64,000 bases of DNA from G963663735 sp963663735 (GTDB taxonomy: Bacteria; Acidobacteriota; UBA6911; RPQK01; JAPXNP01): assembly GCA_963663735.2 (NCBI GenBank), contig CAXXHN010000001.1, positions 1,302,001 through 1,366,000 of the forward strand. The letters are read 5' to 3'. Every line of letters begins with the position of its first letter. The first letter of the stretch is position 1. The position numbers were made by a program, and so were the translations under genes. The notes beneath the pieces were generated by a model, which ran no database searches, was not told where the DNA came from, and was given only the letters and a program-made list of their open reading frames with translations. This document shows, one piece after another, positions 8,004-17,323 of the stretch.

Positions 8004-8966
8004 TTAAATAAGATTTCTGTTAACAATATTTACAGGACAGCCATCAATATAAGCCTTCAGGTTGCTGACAGCGATACTCATCAATCGGGACCTTGCTTCG
8101 AAAGTAGCCCAGGCAATATGAGGCGTTATGGAGCAGTTTTTCGCATTTAACAGGGGATTGTCCGATGCCGGCGGTTCAGTGGAAAGAACGTCCAGGCCTG
8201 CTCCGGCAATCCTCCCCTGGTTCAGTGCATCTGCAAGATCGGACTCTTTGACCAGTTGTCCTCTTCCGGTATTGACCAGGAAGGCGCTTTTTTTCATTCT
8301 GGCAATGGTGTCGGAGTTGATAAACCCAAGGTTTTCATCAGTAAGGGGGCAGTTGATGCTGATATAGTCACTTTCTGTGAGCAGGGTATCCAAATCCACT
8401 TGCCTTGCTCCCAGGGTAGTAGGTTTTGGATTCCGGTTCTGATAAATGATTCTCATGCCAAAAGCGAGCCCGATCCTGGCTACAGCCTGCCCGATCCTGC
8501 CAAAGCCGATGATGCCAAGAGTTTTTCCTGATAATTCAGTCTGGGGGGTTTTCCAGTAGGCAAAATGTTCGTTTCTTGCCCAGTCTCCATTGGAGACAGA
8601 CTGCGCATGTATTGATACATTCTGGGCAAAGTAAAGAATGTGGGAAAAAACCATCTGTGCCACCGAGTCTGTACTATAAGCGGGAATGTTAGTAACAGGA
8701 ATCCCGGCTTCTGCAGCCGCTATGGTATCAACCACGTTATATCCCGTTGCCAGGACTCCGATATATTTGAGACCGGGAAGCCGGGAAATAATATTCTTAT
8801 CTATAATGACTTTGTTGGTAAAGACAGCGTCAGCTCCCAGGGCGCGATTAATGGTTTCGTCAGGATGGGTTGTGCTCCACACTGTGCATTCCCCAAGCTT
8901 TTTAAGCTCATCCCAGCTTAAATCCCCTGGATTCAGGGTGTATCCGTCCAGTACAACTATTTTCAA
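8004..8966 (-). CDS. D-2-hydroxyacid dehydrogenase (NAD), glycerate dehydrogenase-like
   Basis: 320 residues, standard length for the family. The NAD-binding GFGRIG motif is at about 154-159. The catalytic triad is in place: R235 in NTGRGQ, E264 in STEPP and H283 in TPHIAWAT. The sequence is most like HprA/glycerate-dehydrogenase or hydroxypyruvate reductases, which reduce 2-oxo acids to D-2-hydroxy acids. The start is a TTG preceded by AAGGGGA, chosen because the first residues form the expected beta strand. It is the first of a minus-strand pair with the hydrolase downstream. Confidence 0.92.
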   Translation of the reverse strand: MKIVVLDGYTLNPGDLSWDELKKLGECTVWSTTHPDETINRALGADAVFTNKVIIDKNIISRLPGLKYIGVLATGYNVVDTIAAAEAGIPVTNIPAYSTDSVAQMVFSHILYFAQNVSIHAQSVSNGDWARNEHFAYWKTPQTELSGKTLGIIGFGRIGQAVARIGLAFGMRIIYQNRNPKPTTLGARQVDLDTLLTESDYISINCPLTDENLGFINSDTIARMKKSAFLVNTGRGQLVKESDLADALNQGRIAGAGLDVLSTEPPASDNPLLNAKNCSITPHIAWATFEARSRLMSIAVSNLKAYIDGCPVNIVNRNLI

Positions 8967-9041
8967 TTTTTCCCCTTGTTGAAAAATATTCGTTAATAGA
9001 ACAGGTGGAATCGCAGTTAATGATAGCTGAAATGAAGTTTC

Positions 9042-10634
9042 TCAGGAAACCTCTTTGGGTATTATCCCGGGAAACCTGTCTGTAATGGCTGGGAGATAGA
9101 GGGTAACGGTTGTACCTTTTCCCACCTTCGATTCAATGGCAATGTAACCGTCATGTTTTTTAATGATGTTATAGCATGTGGCCAGTCCCAGCCCCAATCC
9201 CTTTCTTTCCCCTTTTTCCTTTGTTGAAAAATATGGATCAAATATTTTGGGAAGTGCTTCACTAGGAATGCCAATGCCCTGATCAATAACTGAAATCTTG
9301 ACATAAGGCCCATCACCAAGAGGGAAATCTTTTTTTGGTTGCAGGGAGGTTGTATTAATGTTTTTAGCCTCCAGGATAATTTTGCCTCCCTCAGGCATTG
9401 ATTCAGTCGCATTCGTGAGGATATTCTGGAGTACAAATTTAAGCCGGCTGGAATCGTGGAGAGCTGGCCACAGATTGTTGGGAACCAGTGTTTCAACGTG
9501 CAACAGCGAATCTCCTCCCACACTGGATGCGGCGTCGCGTAATAATCCCTGCAAGTTCCCGGGTTTGAGTTTCAGGTCCTCTCCCTGGGCAAGAGACATC
9601 AGTTCAGATGTAAGCTGTTTTATTTTCAATGAGGCTTTTTCGGCTGAATCCAGGTATTTACTGATTTTTTCCCCTGGATCAGAAATCTGTTTAGCTAAAG
9701 ATATGTTGCCAAGGATTACTGTCAGCATGTTGTTGTAATCATGGGCAATCCCGGCGGTAAGAGTTCCGACTGCTTCCATTTTCTGGGTTTGCCTGAGCCG
9801 TGATTCCAGTTGCCTGGAATCTGTTACATCAATTAGAGAGGATATTATATGAAGTTGTCCAGAAAGGGAGATCAGCCGCGAAAACATATCAACCGCGCGG
9901 TTCGTCCCGTCTTTGACCAGAACTTCAACTGTTTTCCCATTTATTCTGTCCCTGGGTATGGAACCCTCAGTGAACAAGTTACGGGTTCCCTCGGTTAATA
10001 CTATAAGTTCATTTATCTCTTTTCCGATTAAGTCGGTTTTGAGATGGTTCGTGAGAGAGCATAATTCCTGGTTGGCATCAACAATAACCCCGCTTTCCAC
10101 TGTAGAAATTAACATAGCTGTCGGGGAGGAATTGAAAAGCGTCCGGGATCTTTTTTCACTTTCAAGCAGGGCTTTTTCGGCCAATTTCATTGATGTCAGG
10201 TCGGCGGCAACCGCGGAAAATCCCTTGATTTTCCGGTCCTCATAAATCGGGCGTACGGTAAATTCGTAATGGCGAATATCATTATCGTCAAAATGGTGAG
10301 TGTACTGATGCTTGAATGTTTCACCAGCCAGGGCTCTTTCATGCAGTGAGTCCCAGTATCGGACTGCATCCGGGTCCTTGAGCAGCTTGTGGGGCATGAT
10401 CCCAGGCCGCATTGCAAGGCCATATACTTTGTTCATCAGATTGGCATATGAGGAGTTGAAAACCTGGGGAATACCTTTTTCATCACAGATCAGAATGGGG
10501 TTGTCTGTATGTTCCAGGAGTGCTTTCAGATATAGGGAACTAAGGTGATTATCAGAGGAACTGGGTTTTTCTGACTCCATCAAACGCTGTCCAGGGGAAA
10601 GCCCAGGTTTTTCGCAATTGAGTTTCTTAGACAT
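9042..10634 (-). CDS. PAS-domain sensor histidine kinase
   Basis: 530 residues without transmembrane segments, so probably a cytoplasmic sensor. Two PAS domains lie at about 35-150 and 160-275. The dimerisation/phosphoacceptor helix has H298 in GIAHDYNN. The ATPase domain shows the N box (LTNATESM), G1 (DQGIGIP), F box and G2 (GLGLGLA). The H-box with DYNN is typical of kinases that act on diverse or phosphorelay regulators. No response regulator lies next to it, so it is an orphan in this window. The signal may be a redox state or small ligand bound by PAS. Confidence 0.93.
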   Translation of the reverse strand: MSKKLNCEKPGLSPGQRLMESEKPSSSDNHLSSLYLKALLEHTDNPILICDEKGIPQVFNSSYANLMNKVYGLAMRPGIMPHKLLKDPDAVRYWDSLHERALAGETFKHQYTHHFDDNDIRHYEFTVRPIYEDRKIKGFSAVAADLTSMKLAEKALLESEKRSRTLFNSSPTAMLISTVESGVIVDANQELCSLTNHLKTDLIGKEINELIVLTEGTRNLFTEGSIPRDRINGKTVEVLVKDGTNRAVDMFSRLISLSGQLHIISSLIDVTDSRQLESRLRQTQKMEAVGTLTAGIAHDYNNMLTVILGNISLAKQISDPGEKISKYLDSAEKASLKIKQLTSELMSLAQGEDLKLKPGNLQGLLRDAASSVGGDSLLHVETLVPNNLWPALHDSSRLKFVLQNILTNATESMPEGGKIILEAKNINTTSLQPKKDFPLGDGPYVKISVIDQGIGIPSEALPKIFDPYFSTKEKGERKGLGLGLATCYNIIKKHDGYIAIESKVGKGTTVTLYLPAITDRFPGIIPKEVS

Positions 10635-10820
10635 TTTTAAATCCCAGGGTCATCAAGGAATTTTTCCGGACCTCATATCCAATGCTTCAAATATCAAGTC
10701 ATCTACAATACCTTCAACTGATTACAAAGTCTAGCCCGCATTTCTTGCCAACTGAATGCTTCGATGGCTAATGCTATGATTCCGGGTTTCATTATCCTCC
10801 ACTGGCTTCCCTAAACATGG

Positions 10821-10857
10821 TCAAGTACGACTGATTTTTATTGGCAGTCGTACTTGA
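10821..10857 (-). repeat. Perfect 13-bp inverted repeat (hairpin)
   Basis: TCAAGTACGACTG pairs perfectly with CAGTCGTACTTGA around an 11-base loop holding five Ts. It lies just after the DUF5916 gene stop and upstream of the kinase gene, both on the minus strand. There is no T-tract after the stem in either direction, so it is not a classic terminator; it could slow or stabilise the upstream transcript or bind a protein. Confidence 0.6.
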
Positions 10858-10877
10858 CAGATGATTCCAGACGGAAT

Positions 10878-13118
10878 TTAGAATCGTAGGTTGTAAGTCC
10901 ATTTTAACATCAGAATCCTGTCACGGGGAGCCAGGTGAGGTGACTGGAAGCGATCCCGGATTTCGTTATAGACCAGGGCGATGTCGCTTCCGGGATGGTA
11001 TTCGTAACTCCCGAGAAAGTTGAACGAAAATCTTTTGTCCAGATCATTCCACTGCACGTACGATTTAACAAACAGTTCAGTGTTGAAAGCGTAAAAAATG
11101 CGGTTACTCAGGGTTGTTGTATCAAAAGTTCCTTCAGGGTGATTCACCTTATTGTAGGTGCATATAAAGTCCATAGAGAGATTGGCGATTGGATGGATAT
11201 TGTTGGAGACCAGCAGCTGCTTACGGTCACCCCCCCAGTAATCCATGTCCTGGTAATCAACCTCCAGGGAAACCTTGCGGCTGGCGTCGGACTGGAACAG
11301 GAACCAGTGGTTTCTGTTGTCATAGTCTCCCGGTTTTATGGTTATTGGACCCACTGTAAAAGGATCGTAAATCCGTTCTGCCGCGGTACTCAGGGAATAG
11401 CCGAATTTGTCAGCGGACTCGAAGGTTACAGTTGCGCCAATAGACTGCCCTTGCCCCAGGTAGTCATGGTTATAGAGGGTATCTGATGTAAATGTGCCCA
11501 CGTAGTTGATGCTCCTGACCAGTTTATGATTGATCCATTGGGTATAACCAAGTTCTGCGGAAGAGCGCCTCAGGTCATTCTGAAGGACAAAACCCATTTC
11601 AGGATTGAAGTCAGGACCGATGGCATCGTATCTCACGTTAGCATCAATATTGTATTTGGAAAAAATAAGACGGCCCGTACCCAGGAAACCGTCTTCTTTT
11701 CCTGCTGGATTAAAGGTTTTTGAAAGTAATCCCTCACCTTTTAGAAATGATGTTAGCCAGAGGTTTCCATCCAATCCCAGCAGCCTGCTGTAATTGTTGC
11801 TTCCGCTCTGGTTATTGGTAAAGATGGTGCCGATACTGCTGTTGGTGAACAGGTCCCTTTTTACCCTGATCACAGAATAGTTGGTGGAGGGCATTTCGGA
11901 AGAACTGCCGTCATCATTGTTCAGAGTTGTTTTTTCAGACTGGACATTCATAACTCCAACCGAATATGGGCCGATTCTTCCCGATACATTGCCAGCTGCC
12001 AGAAGCGGCACCTCCTGCCCCTGGGCCAGCCCGATCCGACGGCTGTAAAACATCATCATTTCACCATCGTAGCCAACGTTGAAAAGCCCTGAGTTTTGCA
12101 GGAAAAACTCGCGTTTTTCGGGAAAGAACAAGGGAAACCGGGTGTAGTTGATTACTTCCTGATCAGCTTCCACCTGGGCAAAATCAGTCCGTAGTGACAA
12201 TGAACCCCGCAGGTTGGGAGTGAAGTCATAACTCAGCTCTCCGCCGGCATTGAATTTGGAATCAGTGGAATCGGGGCGGTATTTTTTCTCTCCACCTGCC
12301 AGGATGTAAGGTTCAGCTTCCCATTTTTTATTGGAGGATTTGGTTTTAATACCATTTAACTGTCCAAAAAATTCGCCTCTCCAGGTTCCGGCACGGCCGA
12401 GTTCCCTGGGGACCGTGGCCCAGCGAATGGATTCCTGTTTCCTTCTTATGGCCCGGCTGAAGTTGAGACCCCAGGTCATCGGCTGCTCTCCACCGAAGTG
12501 AAGGGTTGAAAATGGGATTCTCCATTCAGCGCTCCAACCTTCGTCGGTAATTCTTGCTTTGGCCTGCCAGATTCCGTTCCAAGCCGTGTTGTAAAATCGG
12601 GCATCGGTAACAATCCCGTCGCGCCGGCATCCAAGGGCGTTTGTGGAAAAATAATAGAAGTTTCTGTGATCGTGGTAGGTATCCAGGTAAAGCCCCAGGT
12701 AATCATCGTTGCCCAGAGTTGCATCCCGCCTCATGTCGTGAGCGATGATCCCGTCAGGATCAGAATCGTAACACATGATTCCAAAATAGAGAGCGTTTTC
12801 ATCCTGCAGGACGCGCACCTCGGTTTTTTCAGTGGGGGGCACTCCTTCAACAGGTTCCCTCTGCCAGAATTCAGTAACCGGCTCTGCGGTCTGCCACACA
12901 GCTTCATCCAAAATACCGTCCAGCTTTACCTGTTCCCCTCCCGGCATGATCTGGACATTCAGTTGGTCAGGGGACGGGGGATAATCCGGGAGCTCATCCG
13001 GAGAGCCTTCCTTGGCACCCACTGGTGAAAGAAGGATGGAAATAATTATTAAAGTAAGACCGCACAACTTCCATGTTTTATTCGCTATTTTTTGCAAGGT
13101 TTTCCTTAAGTATGTCAT
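10878..13118 (-). CDS. DUF5916 outer-membrane barrel with N-terminal family 9-like carbohydrate-binding domain
   Basis: 746 residues with a signal peptide at about 15-35. Residues 55-260 form a CBM9-like domain (KLDGILDEAVW at the start, then YFGIMCYD and GWSAEWRIPF). The rest matches the DUF5916 family and is predicted to be a beta-barrel with many alternating strands; it ends in a C-terminal aromatic (LRF), as outer-membrane barrels do. These proteins are common in Acidobacteriota and Bacteroidota and are thought to bind or admit glycans. Function is inferred from architecture. Confidence 0.87.
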   Translation of the reverse strand: MTYLRKTLQKIANKTWKLCGLTLIIISILLSPVGAKEGSPDELPDYPPSPDQLNVQIMPGGEQVKLDGILDEAVWQTAEPVTEFWQREPVEGVPPTEKTEVRVLQDENALYFGIMCYDSDPDGIIAHDMRRDATLGNDDYLGLYLDTYHDHRNFYYFSTNALGCRRDGIVTDARFYNTAWNGIWQAKARITDEGWSAEWRIPFSTLHFGGEQPMTWGLNFSRAIRRKQESIRWATVPRELGRAGTWRGEFFGQLNGIKTKSSNKKWEAEPYILAGGEKKYRPDSTDSKFNAGGELSYDFTPNLRGSLSLRTDFAQVEADQEVINYTRFPLFFPEKREFFLQNSGLFNVGYDGEMMMFYSRRIGLAQGQEVPLLAAGNVSGRIGPYSVGVMNVQSEKTTLNNDDGSSSEMPSTNYSVIRVKRDLFTNSSIGTIFTNNQSGSNNYSRLLGLDGNLWLTSFLKGEGLLSKTFNPAGKEDGFLGTGRLIFSKYNIDANVRYDAIGPDFNPEMGFVLQNDLRRSSAELGYTQWINHKLVRSINYVGTFTSDTLYNHDYLGQGQSIGATVTFESADKFGYSLSTAAERIYDPFTVGPITIKPGDYDNRNHWFLFQSDASRKVSLEVDYQDMDYWGGDRKQLLVSNNIHPIANLSMDFICTYNKVNHPEGTFDTTTLSNRIFYAFNTELFVKSYVQWNDLDKRFSFNFLGSYEYHPGSDIALVYNEIRDRFQSPHLAPRDRILMLKWTYNLRF

Positions 13119-13543
13119 TCAGGAGCATGTGGAAAGATCCCTTCCAGGGAACAGTTTGAACATGACCGATTTGTGATTTGGACTTTCAATAAATACCTGA
13201 TTTAAAACACGGAAGTCAAATTTCCGGAAGATAAATGGTAATTGGAAAAGAAAATGGGATTCGAGGCGTTTTTTATGAATCGATCTGTTTTTTAACTACG
13301 GACCCCTGAGAAAAAGAGGGTTCTTTTGATTTTTTGCAGGACAGAGTAAAAACGTGTGCTTTTAATCATGAGAAAGGAGAAGATGGGGTAATTCAATTTT
13401 CGATTTCAACTCAAACTGGTCCTGGTTGGTTCCAGACGGTAGTTCACAGGTTATTGTGAGAGATTTGACCATATTAATTGAAAAAATCTGGTTTATCAGT
13501 AGAAAGATCTCAGAAGACTCGGAATTATTTCACCATGGAGCTA
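13119..13543. other. 425-base intergenic region
   Basis: No coding potential is evident. It separates the 3' end of the upstream minus-strand gene (13544) from the DUF5916 start (13118). It holds a plausible promoter near 13190-13219 and is otherwise AT-rich without clear repeats or strong hairpins. Confidence 0.5.
13190..13219 (-). promoter_or_regulatory. Candidate housekeeping-type promoter for the DUF5916 gene
   Basis: On the minus strand TTGACT is followed after 18 bases by TATTTA, about 70 bases before the ATG. The -35 fits 5 of 6 and the -10 fits 4 of 6 positions of the primary sigma consensus. Confidence 0.35.
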
Positions 13544-15868
13544 TCATAGAGCCGCACTAGCTGTCTTAAGATTGTTTGTTTCAGATAATCCACGCTTCCT
13601 ATCGGCGGTGAATCGCTTCTCCTGCTCTGGGAGCCATTCTTCAAGCAAAAATTGACAGTTGAGGACTTTTTCCGCCAGGTCCTGGGGAATATAGAAGTAG
13701 TGGTTGCTGGCCTCGAATCCGAATCGGGAATCCTCAAGCTGCAATTGGCGCAAGCGGGAAGCGAGGTTCATTTCCTTGCGAATAATTTCCCTAAGACCGG
13801 TGACTAAAGGAATTGCTGTTGTTGAATCCTTGGCAGCCGCCAGGGCATCACGGTTCAGCACGAAGTTGCTTTGATTGGCTACGCTCTGGAAATGGATGGC
13901 GCAGGCTTCAGCAATGCGTTTTTCCTGGGCCAGGTTATCTCTCTGCTCAGCAGTGGAGGAGTCCCTGTTATTTATTCCACTGAGAATCTGCAGCCCCTTA
14001 CGGAATCCTTCAGCCACTTTTTCCATCTGCTGTATGAAGATATCGGGAGGATAGACTGACCTCCAGCTTTCCAGATCATCGTAAGGAAGTCCGACCATTG
14101 TGGATTTGTACCCACTGCTTTGGGCGTGGAGCAGATTGGCAGGTCCAGTCTGGAGTGGCGCGTTGTATACGGTTCCCGCGTGGTAGGGAAATTCGCTGAA
14201 AGCTGTACTGAAAGTTTCCCAGGCAGAGACAACGGCAGGTGCAGCGACCCTCCCAAAGCGCTTTTCCGCAACATTCAGCAGAGCCTGGTCCACTGTCAGG
14301 TTGCCTGGTTCACTCAACTCAGCAACTACTTCCAGGTTAGGGGAAGGATGTCCGCCCAGAGTCCATCCCAGCATCAAACCTTTGATGTTCCTGTCCTTCA
14401 GGCGGGCAATGTGTCGGGCCAAATTTGCTACAGCGGGAATATAAGGAACGGATGACAACTCCCAGGTATTATTGACCTGCAGTTTGGCAAAAAGCTCCAA
14501 TCCGTTTGCCGCGGCTGCTGACCAGTTTTTCAAGGCACGTGGGCCCGGGCCTACCACTGAAATTGAATATTCACCTACTGTAGTGTCAATCCCTCCTCTT
14601 GCTATTGGAATCCCCCACTCGCTGACACTCATCAGTGCGATATCACCAGGCAGCTTTTTGATAATACCGGGAGCCCATTCATCTTTCCATCCCCAGTCCC
14701 AGGCAATGAGGCGGGTTTTGCTGTTAGCGTCTGAAATTCCCTTCCGAATGGAGATATTGACGTCACTGATTACTTCTTCAGGGCTCCGTTTACTGCAGCG
14801 GGGGCAGTCCATCCCTTGATGATGCGACCAGCAGTTGGTCAGGTTTTCAGATCCGGTAATGGTGAAAAACCCTGCCAGGTCGGGGACTTGACGACAAATA
14901 TAAGCAACAGCATCTTCCAGGTATTGACGAACCTCAGGCGTGCTGACACAAATGGCGGCATGGTCTTTTTCCACAACACCTTTAATATGTTCCCGTTTTT
15001 CAAAAAAAGGCAGAGGCATGGCGCGAGGTTCGTTGAGATACAGGTAGACTCCTATGCCATATTTTCCAGCCCGTTTTGTAAGATCCCGCAGCTGCTCCAG
15101 CCGCTCTTCGTGACGGTTGCTTAATTCCGGATCCCAGGGGAAAGGAGCAAGTTTATACAGAACAGCTTGCAGCCATACTCCATCCACGCCCGAAGCAGCC
15201 AGGCGAGCCAGGTACCCATCAGGATAGGGATCAGGTTCGGCTTTAAGCAGAGGATCGCCATAGGTGGCGAAATAAGATGAACAGAAGCGGGGAGAAAAAA
15301 GGGATTCTCCTGGTTTTCCGGTGACTGCCGGTGGTTTTTCTGAAAGGCGGGACACAAATGAAAAAAGAGGCTCAGTTTTTTCAGCATTCGGCAGGTCACT
15401 GAAGATCCCAGCAATTTTTACCGCCTTCTTTCGGGCTGATTCACTGGGCTGCTTGTAGCGAAGCGGCAGGCAATCCGGCTTCAGTCCACCCAGTTTAACA
15501 TAGAGGAAATCGTCTTCTCTCAGGGTAAAGGCCATTTTATCCTCAGACCAGCCAAGAAGGGTAAGCAGCTGGTCATAGGGAAGCAGGTGCCAGTTCCGGC
15601 GGATGATAGTGATATAGGAACGCTGCCATTGATCCAGTGGAATCAGTTCCGGGTCGGGCAGGCCCATGGATCTTCCAATTTCGAGGATCTGATCAGGCGT
15701 GGCCACAACGGTTTCAGCCATCCTCTCCACTGGAACCAGCGGCCAGTTTCTCCAGACAAAAGTATGCAAAATGTCGGGAAAATGAGGAACTGCCACCGGG
15801 TCAGGGGCGGTACCTGCAGGCAGGGATGCGGCAAGGAATAAAAAGGCCCCAAAAACTGAGCTGATCAT
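13544..15868 (-). CDS. Large secreted protein with TIM-barrel glycosidase-like core, unassigned
   Basis: 774 residues with a signal peptide (about 1-20, ending in an APD-type site). The first 200 residues include an FVWRNWPLV segment and a DDFLYVKLGGLKPDC stretch. A central region (about 210-500) looks like a TIM barrel: GVDGVWLQAVLY, GIGVYLYLNEPRAMP, an ITGSEN loop, a CPRCSKR cysteine pair, then RLIAWDWGW and LMLGWTLGGHPSPN. It resembles glycoside hydrolases of the GH20/GH67 type in style but I cannot assign a family. E and D residues in the ITGSEN and AWDWGW loops are candidate catalytic sites. It lies upstream of a DUF5916 barrel and near an esterase, which suits a glycan-use locus. Hydrolase activity is an inference. 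Confidence 0.65.
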   Translation of the reverse strand: MISSVFGAFLFLAASLPAGTAPDPVAVPHFPDILHTFVWRNWPLVPVERMAETVVATPDQILEIGRSMGLPDPELIPLDQWQRSYITIIRRNWHLLPYDQLLTLLGWSEDKMAFTLREDDFLYVKLGGLKPDCLPLRYKQPSESARKKAVKIAGIFSDLPNAEKTEPLFSFVSRLSEKPPAVTGKPGESLFSPRFCSSYFATYGDPLLKAEPDPYPDGYLARLAASGVDGVWLQAVLYKLAPFPWDPELSNRHEERLEQLRDLTKRAGKYGIGVYLYLNEPRAMPLPFFEKREHIKGVVEKDHAAICVSTPEVRQYLEDAVAYICRQVPDLAGFFTITGSENLTNCWSHHQGMDCPRCSKRSPEEVISDVNISIRKGISDANSKTRLIAWDWGWKDEWAPGIIKKLPGDIALMSVSEWGIPIARGGIDTTVGEYSISVVGPGPRALKNWSAAAANGLELFAKLQVNNTWELSSVPYIPAVANLARHIARLKDRNIKGLMLGWTLGGHPSPNLEVVAELSEPGNLTVDQALLNVAEKRFGRVAAPAVVSAWETFSTAFSEFPYHAGTVYNAPLQTGPANLLHAQSSGYKSTMVGLPYDDLESWRSVYPPDIFIQQMEKVAEGFRKGLQILSGINNRDSSTAEQRDNLAQEKRIAEACAIHFQSVANQSNFVLNRDALAAAKDSTTAIPLVTGLREIIRKEMNLASRLRQLQLEDSRFGFEASNHYFYIPQDLAEKVLNCQFLLEEWLPEQEKRFTADRKRGLSETNNLKTASAAL

Positions 15869-16104
15869 CTGCTGTTATCCTTCCTCTCTCCAGGAAAATG
15901 TATGATTCAATTTCTACTGATTATATTCTTTTTCAGGATTTTTACAGACAGAGTTTAGAGCCAGAGGAAACCTGGTGGATTTGGCAGAGGATTATTGCTT
16001 GACAGACTGGAGGCCCCTTCATAAGATTTCAGCAGCCCTGCTTTTTCGGAGCCTGACTGTGGAGGATGTTTTTATACCCTTGTTCAAGGAAAGGTACATT
16101 AAAA

Positions 16105-16998
16105 ATGAAGGATGGTTTTGTCGCTGCCTGTTGCCTGGTTCTGACCGTTTTAACCTGTATTGCCGCTGGAACATTTCTCTATGGTGGGAATTCCGTAGCG
16201 GGAGTTGCGCTGGAGAAGGGAATAGTCATGGATATCTGGCCGGAAGGGCACCTTGGTGATAATGCGGTAAGCAGGGGTATCCCCCAGGAATCCAGGGGGG
16301 ACAACATTATCCGCCTGACTGACGTGGAGATTCCCAGCATGACCATTTACAGTGCAGATGGAACAGATCCGCATCCGGCAGTGCTGGTTTTTCCGGGAGG
16401 TGGTTTTAGCATTCTGGCTGTGGATCTTGAAGGCACTGAAATTGCTGAATGGCTGAATTCACGGGGGATAACGGCGGCGGTATTGAAATACAGGGTACCG
16501 AAGAATCGCGAAGGTGCTTTTGCGGATGGACAGCGCGCTATGAGCATGCTCAGGCACCGGGCATCTGACCTGGGCATAATTCCCGATAAAATTGGCGTGA
16601 TTGGATTTTCGGCAGGGGGCAATCTGGTCGGAAAACTATGTACCAATTTTAAAACAAGAGCGTATGCCTCAGTGGATGAAATTGACAGTATCAGCTGCCG
16701 GCCCGATTTTGCAATGATGATTTATCCTTACCTCCTTGATCGTGACGGCAACCTGGCCAAGGATATGCTGGTTACCGGGGAAACTCCACCGGCTATCCTG
16801 GTTCAGGCCCAGGATGATTTTGTTAAAGCTGAAGGCTCGATATACTATTTTTTGGCCCTGAAAAAATCTGGAGTTCCAGCTGAACTGCATGTTTTTCCTT
16901 CCGGGGGTCATGGCTACGGTCTTCGCAGGACTGAACATGAAGTCACCAGATGGCCGGAACTGTGTAATGCCTGGCTGGATGGAATCCTGGAAAAATAA
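16105..16998 (+). CDS. Secreted alpha/beta hydrolase, esterase/acetylxylan-esterase-like
   Basis: 297 residues from an ATG preceded by AAGGAAAGG; an earlier in-frame start at 16066 lacks a site. A hydrophobic signal segment covers about residues 5-22. The oxyanion hole motif FPGGGF is at about 93-98. The nucleophile serine is in GFSAGGN (about 168). The acid lies in QAQDDF and the histidine in SGGHGYG. This is the BD-FAE or acetylxylan-esterase-like branch that removes acyl groups from plant polysaccharides or small esters. Its substrate cannot be read from the sequence. Confidence 0.85.
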   Translation: MKDGFVAACCLVLTVLTCIAAGTFLYGGNSVAGVALEKGIVMDIWPEGHLGDNAVSRGIPQESRGDNIIRLTDVEIPSMTIYSADGTDPHPAVLVFPGGGFSILAVDLEGTEIAEWLNSRGITAAVLKYRVPKNREGAFADGQRAMSMLRHRASDLGIIPDKIGVIGFSAGGNLVGKLCTNFKTRAYASVDEIDSISCRPDFAMMIYPYLLDRDGNLAKDMLVTGETPPAILVQAQDDFVKAEGSIYYFLALKKSGVPAELHVFPSGGHGYGLRRTEHEVTRWPELCNAWLDGILEK

Positions 16999-17009
16999 CC
17001 GGACGCTGG

Positions 17010-17279
17010 CTAGTCAGGTTTGATATTTAAACCTTTGAGGAATTTTTTATCTTCCGGGCTGAAGCAGATCTCGGTCTCTCCAGTAACTACTACGTCTGAA
17101 ACTGGGCTCCCCTCCTGTTTCGGGATGATACTGGTAGTAGCTTCAATATACAGGAGTACGTCATAACCCTGTTTCCTGATTTCCTCTAGCACCCGGTTGA
17201 TGCTGGGGGAATCGTTAAGGGATTGGTTAATCGCTTCCTGCAGTTTGTTTTTCAGAGTTTCCTGGATATCTTTACACAT
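17010..17279 (-). CDS. Conserved hypothetical 89-residue protein
   Basis: A small acidic soluble protein: an N-terminal helical half (about 1-45, amphipathic), then a VLLYIEATTSI strand and a C-terminal FSPEDKKFLKGL helix. It has an AAGGGG site before the ATG and follows the ABC ATPase on the same strand after 44 bases. I do not recognise a family and see no catalytic motif. The codon pattern and ribosome site support a real gene. Confidence 0.6.
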   Translation of the reverse strand: MCKDIQETLKNKLQEAINQSLNDSPSINRVLEEIRKQGYDVLLYIEATTSIIPKQEGSPVSDVVVTGETEICFSPEDKKFLKGLNIKPD

Positions 17280-17323
17280 AATAGAACCCCTTGATGGGTC
17301 TAAACAGATTATACCCTGAAAAA

